From assembly GCF_900207585.1 (NCBI RefSeq), contig NZ_OAOP01000004.1, positions 372,001 through 436,000 on the forward strand: 64,000 nucleotides of DNA. Reading direction: 5' to 3'. Every line of letters starts with the position of its first letter. The first letter of the stretch is position 1. This DNA comes from Bacillus oleivorans (GTDB taxonomy: Bacteria; Bacillota; Bacilli; Bacillales; JC228). The position numbers were made by a program, and so were the translations under genes. Shown here in pieces: positions 55,281 through 63,955 of this stretch. The notes beneath the pieces were generated by a model. The model made no database searches, had not been told where the DNA came from, and saw only the letters and a list, made by a program, of their open reading frames with translations.

Positions 55281-55902
55281 AAATAGCGAATGCGTGATTT
55301 CCAATAGTCTTTACAACTTTACGAGTTAAAATCCAATCACTGGTTGCCGTTTCAGGGTTATAAAAGTAGAGTAATTCCTCGTTAATCCCTTGATCCTTTC
55401 CTTGATCTGCTAAAGCATCATGGACTGCTTTATAAGCTTCCTTATCCGCAGGTTCATTGATGGATCCATTTAAAACAGGTTCAAAAGCATTCTTTTCAAA
55501 AATAACTTCCTTAACTGTATCAGGGAATTGATGGTGTTCAACACGATTTAGCACAACGGTTGCAACTGCTACTTTACCCACATATGGCTCACCTTTTGCT
55601 TCGGCATGGACAAGACGAGCAAGTAATTTAATTTCTTCGCTCGAGATTGTTAGATCATTTGAGAATTTAAATAATTTATCTTTTTTTTCAATCAGACTCA
55701 TTTGGCGTTTGACTTTTTCTTCTTCTCTAACACCTAAGTCTAATAATTTTGTTCCATTCTTATCGATACCATTTAGGCTTAAAGTGTCACCAGTATTTTT
55801 AGTAGAATTCTTTGCTTCTGCATCTATATAAGTTGAGGAAAAAACAGAATAAGAACCTATTACTAATATAATTGTGTTCAATAAAATAAATAATTTATTC
55901 AT
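55279..55902 (-). CDS. SleB/CwlJ-type cell wall hydrolase
   Basis: 207 aa. An N-terminal membrane or signal segment (LFILLNTIILVIGSYSVF) is followed by the Hydrolase_2 domain with the catalytic Glu in LARLVHAEAKGEPYVGKVAV and AFEPVLNGSIN. Family members are spore-cortex lytic enzymes or vegetative wall hydrolases. The ATG of MNKLFILL follows AGGAGGTG; the upstream in-frame codons read repeat sequence. Confidence 0.9.
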   Translation of the reverse strand: MNKLFILLNTIILVIGSYSVFSSTYIDAEAKNSTKNTGDTLSLNGIDKNGTKLLDLGVREEEKVKRQMSLIEKKDKLFKFSNDLTISSEEIKLLARLVHAEAKGEPYVGKVAVATVVLNRVEHHQFPDTVKEVIFEKNAFEPVLNGSINEPADKEAYKAVHDALADQGKDQGINEELLYFYNPETATSDWILTRKVVKTIGNHAFAI

Positions 55903-56005
55903 TTTGTTTACACCTCCTGTTTTTTTAGAATAAACAGGCCCACCTAATAGAGTAACAGGTTTACAATTGTATCTCATTAGTGAACTGCTGGCAGAATTAC
56001 CAATC

Positions 56006-56063
56006 TGAAACACAGGGACGGTTCTCATGTTTCCAGATCGGAGACATGAGAACCGTCCCTATT
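56006..56063. repeat. GGGACGGTTCT full palindrome (CATG variant)
   Basis: GAAACACAGGGACGGTTCTC, ATGTTTCC, then the inverted copy ending GAACCGTCCCTATTC. Located between two minus-strand genes and ending 3 bp from the downstream stop. Confidence 0.9.
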
Positions 56064-56065
56064 CA

Positions 56066-56638
56066 TCAGATATAATAAAGTAATTTTTGTATTTTCTTAA
56101 AAACAGCATGGCTTGCCTCCGTCCATAACCAGCTATAAAAGAAAGAAAATAGAAACAAAATACCCGTACCGCTATAACTAATGTTTGCAGGTATGGATGG
56201 TCCTAGCAAAGGGAAGCCAAAACCGTACAATACAATCATCATTCCTGCTAATAAAGCAAGCGACCCAAAAAATATGATACTAATACGTTTTGAAAACTTA
56301 CGAAATGCCAAACCAATAGCCAAACCTAACAAACCCGTTGTAAATGGAAAAACAATGAGCTCACTCGGCTGTATTACCAGTAGAAGTAAAATGCTTACCA
56401 TATAGGAGAATAATCCGAATTTTAAAGAAAGAATGGTACAAAAGATAATCGGTGCAGTAGCAAGCGGACTAATAAGATAACCAACCCACGGAAAAAAACC
56501 ACCCGCAGATTGAAAAATAGCAGATAGAGTACCAAATAAAGAAGTAACGATAATGTTTTGAAGGCTGGTAGATTTGCTTCTTAATAATTTATGGATCATA
56601 TCGGCATGCTCAGAAATCGGTTGAAAAAAGGAATACAT
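56066..56638 (-). CDS. Predicted multi-pass membrane protein, S-component-like
   Basis: 190 aa with about six hydrophobic helices (for example IIVTSLFGTLSAIFQSAGGF and FPWVGYLISPLATAPIIFC). The layout resembles ECF transporter substrate-binding (S) components, but no family signature decides this. The ATG of MYSFFQPI follows AGGGGGAA. No energising ATPase genes are adjacent. Confidence 0.65.
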   Translation of the reverse strand: MYSFFQPISEHADMIHKLLRSKSTSLQNIIVTSLFGTLSAIFQSAGGFFPWVGYLISPLATAPIIFCTILSLKFGLFSYMVSILLLLVIQPSELIVFPFTTGLLGLAIGLAFRKFSKRISIIFFGSLALLAGMMIVLYGFGFPLLGPSIPANISYSGTGILFLFSFFYSWLWTEASHAVFKKIQKLLYYI

Positions 56639-56705
56639 GAATGATTCCCCCTGACGGTCTTTTTGGACCATTTAAAACAAAACGTTTTATCCTACATACA
56701 TAAGC

Positions 56706-58442
56706 CTATTTCCGTTTAACTCGCCAAATGGCTCCTGTATCAGCATAAGGTATCGCAGTAGTTGCTGTAGCCCCCAGAAGTCCGAAGTCTACAATATAAA
56801 GGAAATTCCCATCAGGCGAAAACCGGACAGCTACTGGACGCTCTGGACCTTTTCCACCCTTGCCTGGTTTTAAATTCACAAGAAAATCACGCACTTGTCC
56901 TGTGTATGGCATGGCTCTTACGACTCGATATCCACTCGGTTTTTGCTCACCAGTTGTAATCGGAGGGGCACTCCCAATTTGAGCCAAGAACATTTCCCCT
57001 CTTCTCCCAAATCTTTCATTTTTGCTAAAATCAAATTTTTGTGTAGCTGCGTGTGGTTTAAAACGAATTAATGGTTGTGCAGCTAATGGCGGATGCTGCT
57101 CCAATAGAAACTGCGGCTGCGGATGTCCGGGTGGTTTAAAATATGGTAATGTAACAGGTAATCCGCTTGCGAAATCCGGCCACCCGTACCAGCCTGGCCT
57201 TATCTCGTATAAAGGGTCCCAATCCCCCTCAATAGGGCGGCTTCCACGAAAATCAAATCCGTTATTTGTGGCAAAAAGTTTCCCTTCAGGAGAAAAACCT
57301 AAACCGAAAACATTTCTAAAACCATCGGCTACTATTTCTAGATTACTGCCATCTGGATTTGCCCGGTAAAGAACCCCATTAGCCAATAACTGGCCTTTTA
57401 CAACTTCTCCTCGCCGGCTGGCTGTTCCAAATGGATGAAATGCGCCAGTCGATACTTTATCATTAGGATTTATTTTAGTTAGTGGATTATCACTTACAAA
57501 ATTTTGTCCGACAAGCTTTAAGTCTCTGGCTGGGATATCATGAAATGTTGGTCTTTGCCCAAGCCACCCATAATATTCATTATCAACCCCAACAACTCCA
57601 GAATTTGTCACAGTTCCTACCGCAAAATACATTTTATTATCTGGACCAAATACAATTTCCGATGTAAAATGGTCAGCTCCACTTCGCAACCCGCTGATTA
57701 ATACCTTTTTCTGTCCATCTTTGCTTACTCGATATACCTTTCCATCAAAACCTCCTGTAATCACATAAAAGTATCCTTTATACCATGCAATTCCGGTCAG
57801 TGGTCCTTCAAAACCTGAAGCAATTTCTTGGATCTGCCCATCTTTCCTGATGTTTAGAATCCTGGCTTTTGCATAGGCGGGCCCATAGGAATATCCCGAC
57901 TCTCCAACAAATAGTTCACCCTCATCATCAAAGGCTATACTTGTTGGAAACGTAAAGCCTGAAGCTATTTTTTCTAACTCATACCCCTCTTCCAGCCAAT
58001 AATCCCTATCGATTCTTTCATTAGTCTCCAAATGATTAAACTTTTGAAATTGAGATTTTAACTTATTTAACTCATTCAACTTTTCGTGTTGAAGATAACG
58101 TAAGCGGTGAATAAGCGGAGAAAGGTTGGGGAAATTAGCTAAAAAATACGGATAAGATTCATAGATTAATGTCAGCTCTTTTTCCCTTTCTATTACTTCG
58201 GTAATCAACGAATGGGGCTCATCCATATATCTTACTTCTTCCTCATCGAAAGCAGGCTTTGATATCGAAAACAAATTCATTAAATAAAGAATCATGTTGG
58301 TTTGCTCCGATTGAGCTTTCAACAAGACATTGATTGGACCTTCAGCACGATCATCCGCATATTGATATAAATGCTTGTAAAATCGATTATTTACTTCACA
58401 CCAAATAAACTCCCTCACCAGTAATTTTTCAGGTATGTGCAA
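56706..58442 (-). CDS. Helical N-domain fused to glucose/sorbosone dehydrogenase-like beta-propeller
   Basis: 578 aa. Residues about 1-145 are helical and charged (MHIPEKLLVREFIWCEVNNR onward), unrecognised. About 155-575 form a beta-propeller of the PQQ-dependent sugar/sorbosone dehydrogenase type: GFTFPTSIAFDDEGELFVGE, GFEGPLTGIAWYKGYFYVI, GFRNVFGLGFSPEGKLFATN and AVRFSPDGNFLYIVDFG. There is no signal peptide, unlike most such propellers. Catalytic function is uncertain. It may be a spore-surface protein; that is inference. Confidence 0.75.
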   Translation of the reverse strand: MHIPEKLLVREFIWCEVNNRFYKHLYQYADDRAEGPINVLLKAQSEQTNMILYLMNLFSISKPAFDEEEVRYMDEPHSLITEVIEREKELTLIYESYPYFLANFPNLSPLIHRLRYLQHEKLNELNKLKSQFQKFNHLETNERIDRDYWLEEGYELEKIASGFTFPTSIAFDDEGELFVGESGYSYGPAYAKARILNIRKDGQIQEIASGFEGPLTGIAWYKGYFYVITGGFDGKVYRVSKDGQKKVLISGLRSGADHFTSEIVFGPDNKMYFAVGTVTNSGVVGVDNEYYGWLGQRPTFHDIPARDLKLVGQNFVSDNPLTKINPNDKVSTGAFHPFGTASRRGEVVKGQLLANGVLYRANPDGSNLEIVADGFRNVFGLGFSPEGKLFATNNGFDFRGSRPIEGDWDPLYEIRPGWYGWPDFASGLPVTLPYFKPPGHPQPQFLLEQHPPLAAQPLIRFKPHAATQKFDFSKNERFGRRGEMFLAQIGSAPPITTGEQKPSGYRVVRAMPYTGQVRDFLVNLKPGKGGKGPERPVAVRFSPDGNFLYIVDFGLLGATATTAIPYADTGAIWRVKRK

Positions 58443-58564
58443 AACGCCATCCCCCTTTTCCCGATACGTTGATTTTTTATGTGTAGGTATTAAGTACTAC
58501 ACAAAAAACAAATCTCCCTTATCTATTTATATGGAAGAGTTCTTGTCCATTATGTTCATAATGT

Positions 58565-58595
58565 GTGAAACATGGGGACGGTTCTTGTGTTTCAG
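58565..58595 (+). repeat. GGGACGGTTCT element, single arm
   Basis: TGAAACATGGGGACGGTTCT and TGTGTTTCAG. Confidence 0.85.
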
Positions 58596-58734
58596 CCTAA
58601 AAGGATTTTTTTATATTTAGTCTTAAGTGTATGTAAGAGCTGGCACAATGAGTTTCAGTGAAATTTTTTCTAAAGGAACCCAGTATGAAAATTGGGCATA
58701 TTAAAATTAATCGAAAATCAATTGGTGGGGGAGA

Positions 58735-58948
58735 AAGATTTGTCAGTTTTTTGTGTCTCCTTATGGCCGGAAGAAGCAACACCAAATGTTAAATCATTAC
58801 GAGGCAGATTCCATCATGTCAATGGGTACCAAACAACCGTAACCTACCACCCCTAGCTGTCAGGCGACGCCCTAACCTATGGTCAGTATTTTTAGAAGAT
58901 TGGAAGCTAGTGGCAGCGCAATATTTTAATCTAAAGCCACTCATTTAA
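58735..58948 (+). pseudogene. Remnant of a uracil-DNA glycosylase-like gene
   Basis: The plus strand reads WPEEATPNVKSLRGRFHHVN then GYQTTVTYHP and a TAG. One frame over it continues VRRRPNLWSVFLEDWKLVAA, QYFNLKPLI and TAA. The TYHP motif after RGRFHHVNG resembles motif 3 of family 4/5 uracil-DNA glycosylases. There is no start and the N-terminal two thirds are missing, so this is a 3' fragment with a stop and a frameshift. Confidence 0.5.
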
Positions 58949-58965
58949 ACGATCCCTTACTAAAA

Positions 58966-59037
58966 ATAAAAAATGATCCCCCTTATATAAACAGCCGGGA
59001 AAACTCGGACTGCTGATACTGTAGGGATCATTTTATG
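58966..59037 (-). terminator. Terminator of the YceG-protease fusion gene
   Basis: On the minus strand AAAATGATCCC, a loop with an inner weak stem, GGGATCATTTTTTATTTTT. Confidence 0.7.
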
Positions 59038-59054
59038 TTTAATTTAGCGAATCT

Positions 59055-60506
59055 TTATCCTACTAATGTTATAATTTCACCCGCAAATAATTTGATATAT
59101 TTTGTACCCACTGCTAAATTTAGATTTTGTCCTTCAAAACCAGCGGTTGTGATCCCTATTAGGTTGCCATACAAATCCAGTAAGGCACCTCCTGAACTTC
59201 CTGGTGAAATAGGCGCTGTTATTTGCAGTACTTCGATATCTCCAAAGTCTCTAAAACCCGAAATAATGCCATCAGAAATGGTATTAAAAAGTCCTAAAGG
59301 GCTTCCGATCGCTACTATTTTTTGTCCTCTAACCAGTTTTTCCTGGGGATTTATTAAAAGAGGCTCTGTACTTCTGTCAATCTTTAGCAGCGCTAAATCA
59401 TATTCCTGATGATATTTGACTAATCTATTTGTGAAATACTCGTTTTCGTTGTTCTCAAACAAAATTCCAAAAACAACACCATTTTGAATCACATGAAAAT
59501 TTGTTAGGATGAAGCCATCTGTCGTTACTGCAACACCTGATCCTCTGCCCAATAATTCCTTTTTATCATTATAAACATTTATCAAAACAACTGATTTGGC
59601 TAATTGAGCTAATTCTTCGTAGTTTTTTTCAGATTTACTATTGATAGAAGTATTGTCATTGGAAGGATTCAAATTCATATTTGGTTGTTTTTCTTCTGCG
59701 GGTGTGAATGTATTTGTTATTAGTTTATGCTCCTTATCATATGCTTTTTTATTAGGTTCCTCAGGTTTAGGCCATTTAATAATCGATTGGGTTGAATGTG
59801 GTTGTCTGATCAGCACTGATATATCTTTGATTTGCGGGAGCAATTCTTTCATATCTTCTTTTGGGTTCATATATAGTACATCACATCCCATTTTTGACAG
59901 AAACAATAGAAAATACTGCTCGTGTTTTTTTATTTCTCCATAATAAATAACTTTAGGAATGTAATTAAAATCAAAATAATCGTCAAATAATTCCTTTAAA
60001 TAGATATTCATCCACATCAGAAACTTTATCGCAAAATTTTTTCTTGCTGAATAGCCTTTGCTTCCGTTATTTTGATCAAATAAAGTAATGATTTCTTTAA
60101 ACAATACCTTTTTTGTCCATTCCAAAGAATTTTCTTTTATACGATATCCCATATTTAATTTGTATAAATGACTAAAGTCATTAGGGTTTTGACTTTCCAT
60201 TGTAAGATACTCATTCCAAACCTGTTCCATCTTTTGTATATTATTTTGAGAAAAACCATTGTATAGTCCTTCCTCTAATCGCAAATATCCTACATGTAAG
60301 GTTCTTATTTCACGGTCGATTTGAGCGAGCGTATCTATATAGTTTTGTTCATCTTTTTGTATACCTATGTATCTAGTAAATATTACTCTTTTCATTCTGC
60401 TGAATTTACCATCGCATCTGTCGTAATTCCAAACAGTTTTTATCTGCTCAAATGGCTGGTCTGTATTTATAATAGTTGTTTTCACAGGTTTCTCTTTAAC
60501 AATCAT
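59055..60506 (-). CDS. YceG-like domain fused to trypsin-like (S1C/HtrA) protease
   Basis: 483 aa. Residues about 1-255 resemble part of the Bacillus YceG protein (putative toxic-anion/tellurite resistance component): KFLMWMNIYLKELFDDYF, PKVIYYGEIKKHEQYFLL and MGCDVLYMNPKEDM. About 256-310 is a low-complexity linker. About 311-480 is a complete S1C protease: His in ILTNFHVIQNG, Asp in YDLALLKID, Ser in SPGSSGGALLD. No PDZ domain, signal or membrane helix, so it should be cytosolic. The ATG of MIVKEKPV follows TAGGAGTG. The fusion looks unusual. Confidence 0.8.
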   Translation of the reverse strand: MIVKEKPVKTTIINTDQPFEQIKTVWNYDRCDGKFSRMKRVIFTRYIGIQKDEQNYIDTLAQIDREIRTLHVGYLRLEEGLYNGFSQNNIQKMEQVWNEYLTMESQNPNDFSHLYKLNMGYRIKENSLEWTKKVLFKEIITLFDQNNGSKGYSARKNFAIKFLMWMNIYLKELFDDYFDFNYIPKVIYYGEIKKHEQYFLLFLSKMGCDVLYMNPKEDMKELLPQIKDISVLIRQPHSTQSIIKWPKPEEPNKKAYDKEHKLITNTFTPAEEKQPNMNLNPSNDNTSINSKSEKNYEELAQLAKSVVLINVYNDKKELLGRGSGVAVTTDGFILTNFHVIQNGVVFGILFENNENEYFTNRLVKYHQEYDLALLKIDRSTEPLLINPQEKLVRGQKIVAIGSPLGLFNTISDGIISGFRDFGDIEVLQITAPISPGSSGGALLDLYGNLIGITTAGFEGQNLNLAVGTKYIKLFAGEIITLVG

Positions 60507-60851
60507 TTTTATCACTCCTATAGACCAGTTCACTAGAAGACTTGTCCGTGTTCGACAAATTTCATGGTTTCTCTTCTTTCTCATTTTGTCTCATAATTAG
60601 ATTCTAAGTCAAATTAAATTTACCTTCAATTGGAAATCCCCCTTAGGCAAAAACTCCCCCAGACATAAAGTCTAGGGGAGCGTTGTACACTTCCTATTTT
60701 CTCAAAAATTTAAATCCTTATTTCCCATCAGGGTTAAACCCGCTTTTAGATACCATGAGTTGTAACGGCAGTATCTTGAAATTCTACTTTTATCATTTTT
60801 AGAACTAAGAGCCTTCTAAAAAGAAAAGGCTCTTACTTACTGTTACGTCTA
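60507..60851. other. Intergenic region
   Basis: About 345 bases. Contains a hairpin at 60647-60679 (CTCCCC...GGGGAG with AGAC/GTCT inside) and another at 60807-60834 (AAGAGCC...GGCTCTT). A minus-strand ATG near 60803 opens only a 16-codon frame. No gene called. Confidence 0.5.
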
Positions 60852-62234
60852 TCATTTATCATTCCTTACAAGCAGTGAACAGCACTCCACATGCCCCGTC
60901 TGCGGAAACATATCAACCGGCTGGACCTCTAGCGTTTTATACCCTCCGTCCTCTAAAATCCGTAAATCTCTTGCTAATGTCGCAGGGTCACACGATACGT
61001 AAACAACCTTCTTCGGCTTCATCTTAATAATCGTTTCTAATAATGCTGGATCACAGCCTTTACGCGGCGGGTCGACACAGAGAACATCCGCCCGTATCCC
61101 CTCTTCATACCACGCTGGTATCACTTCTTCAGCTTTTCCTACAGCAAATTCGGTCTTTTCCTGAAGACCATTCAACTCCGCATTCGCTTTTGCGTCTTCT
61201 ATCGCTTCAGGAACAATTTCAACGCCATACACTTTTTTAGCTTTTTGAGCGAGAAAGAGGGAAATAGTTCCGATTCCGCAATAGGCATCTATAACAGTTT
61301 CTTCACCTGTCAGACCCGCATATTCAAGTGCTTTTCCGTATAAAACCTCCGTTTGTTCTGGATTTACTTGATAGAAGGATTTTGCTGAGATTGCAAATTT
61401 AATTTTACCTATCGTGTCGTAAATAACTTCCCTTCCCCAAAGAACAAGCGTCTCATCGCCTAATATGACATTGGTCCGTTTTTCGTTTATATTTTGTACG
61501 ATCGATTTAACACCATCAATTTTATCCGCAATCTCTCTTACAATTTGCTTTCGATTCGGAAGGTCCTTCGTCCGGGTGACTAAAACCACCATTACTTCCC
61601 CTGTGGCATGCCCTACCCTTGCCATAATGTGACGAAGGGTTCCTTTATGCTTCTGTTCGTTATACGCCTGAATCCCGTATTCATTACATATTTCTTTAAC
61701 GGTCTGAATCACTTCGTCGTTTTTTTCTTTTTGGATGATACAGCGATCCATATTGATAATGTCATGGCTTCTTTTCTGATAAAACCCTGCAATCAATCCG
61801 CCTTCTCTCTCACCTACAGGAACCTGCGCTTTATTGCGGTACTTCCATGGATCCTTCATCCCAATCACTGGATGAACAGGAACATCGGGGAGCTTTCCAA
61901 TCCGAGCTAGTACATCACGAACATGCTTTTCTTTTGCTTTCAGCTGACCTTCATAGCTTACATGCTGAAGCGAGCAGCCGCCGCAGAGATGGTAGACAGG
62001 ACAAGGTGGGGCCACACGATCTGGACTCGCTTCATATATTTCAACGAGACGCCCAAACCCGTAGCCCTTTTGGACCTTTGTAACCTTTACCTTCGCCTTT
62101 TCACCAGGAAGTGCCTGTGCTACAAATAGAGGAAACCCTTCCACCTTGGCTACTCCGGCTCCTTCATGGGTTAAATCCTCAAAAACGACATCAATAAATT
62201 CATTTTTTTCAACCGGTGCTTGCTGCTTACTCAT
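60852..62234 (-). CDS. rlmCD: 23S rRNA (uracil-C5)-methyltransferase
   Basis: RlmCD/RlmD-family rRNA methyltransferase (460 aa). N-terminal TRAM domain ([20 protein letters not shown]); 4Fe-4S Cys in [19 protein letters not shown] site [15 protein letters not shown]; catalytic Cys in [22 protein letters not shown]. In B. subtilis the single enzyme modifies U747 and U1939. A 24-bp palindrome lies about 60 bp upstream of the start. Confidence 0.95.
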   Translation of the reverse strand: MSKQQAPVEKNEFIDVVFEDLTHEGAGVAKVEGFPLFVAQALPGEKAKVKVTKVQKGYGFGRLVEIYEASPDRVAPPCPVYHLCGGCSLQHVSYEGQLKAKEKHVRDVLARIGKLPDVPVHPVIGMKDPWKYRNKAQVPVGEREGGLIAGFYQKRSHDIINMDRCIIQKEKNDEVIQTVKEICNEYGIQAYNEQKHKGTLRHIMARVGHATGEVMVVLVTRTKDLPNRKQIVREIADKIDGVKSIVQNINEKRTNVILGDETLVLWGREVIYDTIGKIKFAISAKSFYQVNPEQTEVLYGKALEYAGLTGEETVIDAYCGIGTISLFLAQKAKKVYGVEIVPEAIEDAKANAELNGLQEKTEFAVGKAEEVIPAWYEEGIRADVLCVDPPRKGCDPALLETIIKMKPKKVVYVSCDPATLARDLRILEDGGYKTLEVQPVDMFPQTGHVECCSLLVRNDK

Positions 62235-62293
62235 CGTAATCTTCCTTTTATGTAAAATGCAGGCGACTTGCCCGCTCTCGAATCAAAATTCAT

Positions 62294-62317
62294 TTTTAAA
62301 CAAACGTTTGTTTAAAA
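62294..62317. promoter_or_regulatory. 24-bp perfect palindrome, operator-like
   Basis: TTTTAAACAAAC followed by GTTTGTTTAAAA, about 60 bp upstream of rlmCD. Shares CAAACGTTTG with the palindrome at 51409. Confidence 0.5.
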
Positions 62318-62403
62318 TCCCGCAACCCATTGTACCACATAGACTCGCGAACATTCTATTTTTCTAGTTCTCCCTACATTATAACCGGAAGAACATAAAA
62401 AAA

Positions 62404-62444
62404 GACAAAACTCGGGCAGTGCCTGTCACCGCCCGAAGTTTGTC
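62404..62444 (-). terminator. Terminator of the YjcZ-like gene
   Basis: On the minus strand GACAAACTTCGGGCGGTG, a short loop and the complementary arm ending GTCTTTTTTT. Confidence 0.9.
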
Positions 62445-62447
62445 GAA

Positions 62448-62585
62448 TTAGCCATTAAAGCAGACGCAACCAACAATAATGAGAAGGATAAACAATACAA
62501 CGATTAACACGAACGTGTTATTGCCGCCGCCATAAGCTCCTGCTACGTTGCCGCCGTATCCATAGTTTCCGTAACCACACCACAT
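62448..62585 (-). CDS. YjcZ family sporulation protein
   Basis: 45 aa: a Gly/Tyr-rich head (MWCGYGNYGYGGNVAGAYGG) and one hydrophobic helix (FVLIVVLFILLIIVGCVC), the classic YjcZ layout. The ATG is 7 nt after GGGGAGGTGA, and a strong terminator follows. These small membrane proteins are made in sporulating Bacillus; their function is unknown. Confidence 0.88.
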   Translation of the reverse strand: MWCGYGNYGYGGNVAGAYGGGNNTFVLIVVLFILLIIVGCVCFNG

Positions 62586-62767
62586 AAAATGTTCACCTCC
62601 CCAACCATTTCTACACTATCGTACGCATTATATGGACAATTTGCGTCGGACAAACGTTGAATTTTCCCAAAAATCTGGAGGAAATTTTTTAGTCGATTTC
62701 CACGGTTTGTTAATGATCCACATGATGTGTTTCCTATTCGCAAATTTGATTCCACCCTCTTGGAATG

Positions 62768-62798
62768 GAAGAAACCCACCATACAGGTGGGTTTCTTC
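62768..62798. terminator. Hairpin, terminator-like
   Basis: GAAGAAACCCACC and GGTGGGTTTCTTC, a perfect 13-bp stem with a 5-nt loop. The weak T-tract leaves its direction open. Confidence 0.6.
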
Positions 62799-63128
62799 GA
62801 GGGGGAGCTAGGAGTCTCGTCGTAAAAAGGCGGTGCAAGCCTTGATTTTTTGATACCCGATCTTCACACAAAGGAGATGTCCAAACATACTGTTAATTAG
62901 AACCAGCCGTAGTTCTGCCAGCAAAATAACAAGATAAAAGAACTACGAATTAGGTGGAAAAAATAAAATATTGTCGTGGCCGCGCCCACGGTCGCGCCCA
63001 TCCTGACTTATAACTCCTCCTCCTCTAAAACGAGCTACTATATCCTATTTGCGGGTTCAGCAAATTGACCAAGACAAGCGTGGAGAAACACAAAAATAGG
63101 CTTCAAACTGTATCTTCTGCAAAAGAAA

Positions 63129-63174
63129 AACTGGTAATGACAGATGACTTGCATCACCTTTTAAAACCAGTTAT
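63129..63174 (-). terminator. Terminator of the SDR gene
   Basis: On the minus strand AACTGGT...ACCAGTTTTTCTTTT just after the stop. Confidence 0.6.
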
Positions 63175-63178
63175 TTGA

Positions 63179-63955
63179 CTACCCTCTCATAAATCCACCC
63201 TCAGAATGAATCACTTGTCCGGTTATCCATTCCGATTGCTCACTGGCTAAAAACGAAACAAGATTCGCTACATCTTGAGGCACCCCTACTCTTCCCCGAG
63301 GAAACTTCTGCGTTAACTGCCTTTTTAAATCCGCGCTCATCCATCCTGTATCGGTTGGCCCTGGATTGACCGCATTAACTGTTATTCCCTTTTCAGCCAC
63401 TTCCGCACTTAATGTTGTTGTCAGAGCTTCTATGGCTCCTTTTGTCGTAGCATAAGCTAGCTCACCTGGCATGGGAGCTAAAGATTGCCCAGATGTCAGA
63501 TTAATAATTCTTCCCCCTTGCCCTTTTGAAAACCGTTTTGCAAACTCACAGCTGACTAAACTAGTCGCTTTTACATTTACTAAATAGTGAAGCAACAATT
63601 CCTCTTCATCCAAAGTTTTAAAAGAGGATGAAGTAGAATAGGCTGCATTATTTACTAACACGTCAGCTGGACCTAATTTGCTTTCCACTTCATCTAAAAG
63701 GACTTGATGTGAATATTTCACTGCTAAGTTAAGCTCCATTTTTTCACATCTTACGCCAAATTGAAGGATCTCCTTTTGCAATAGGGACGGTTCCTCCTCT
63801 TTTATCCCCCATTCCATTTCTTGATCATAAGGGCTCCAATACGTAAAAAAGATATCCATTTGCTGGCCCGCTAAAGCTCTGCAAATGGCTGCTCCTATTC
63901 CCTGTAATCGGCTTGCTCCGGTTATAATTGCTATTTTATTCATCAGTTTGCTCAC
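63179..63955 (-). CDS. SDR family oxidoreductase
   Basis: Short-chain dehydrogenase (258 aa). Cofactor motif IITGASRLQGIGAAICRAL, NNAAYS, catalytic Ser in NLTSGQSLAPMPGELAYATTK with YxxxK, and the C-terminal NPGPTDTGWM. The SRLxGIG variant and the insert FFTYWSPYDQEMEWG are shared with a Bacillus subgroup (FabG-like, substrate unknown). The start is the ATG at 63955. Confidence 0.93.
   Translation of the reverse strand: MSKLMNKIAIITGASRLQGIGAAICRALAGQQMDIFFTYWSPYDQEMEWGIKEEEPSLLQKEILQFGVRCEKMELNLAVKYSHQVLLDEVESKLGPADVLVNNAAYSTSSSFKTLDEEELLLHYLVNVKATSLVSCEFAKRFSKGQGGRIINLTSGQSLAPMPGELAYATTKGAIEALTTTLSAEVAEKGITVNAVNPGPTDTGWMSADLKRQLTQKFPRGRVGVPQDVANLVSFLASEQSEWITGQVIHSEGGFMRG

Larger units (their letters stand above)
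58443..59054. other. Intergenic region with repeat arm and a decayed gene
   Basis: About 610 bases containing a GGGACGGTTCT arm (58565), a decayed glycosylase-like segment (58735-58948) and a terminator (58966-59037). Confidence 0.6.
62586..63178. other. Intergenic region, no clear gene
   Basis: About 590 bases. It has a strong hairpin (62768-62798), a GC-rich patch near 62978-63003 that stands out from its surroundings, and the terminator of the SDR gene. No frame has both a start and a ribosome binding site. Confidence 0.5.

Noticed and set aside
62940-63060. Minus-strand GC-rich frame reading GRDRGRGHDN
   Set aside because: No start codon in that frame and a stop just upstream; the alternative ATG frame gives only 34 residues without well-placed binding site.
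63780-63800. GGGACGGTTC copy inside the SDR gene as a repeat insertion
   Set aside because: The encoded EEPSLLQKE fits the usual sequence of this SDR subgroup at that place and there are no flanking repeat arms, so it is probably a chance match.
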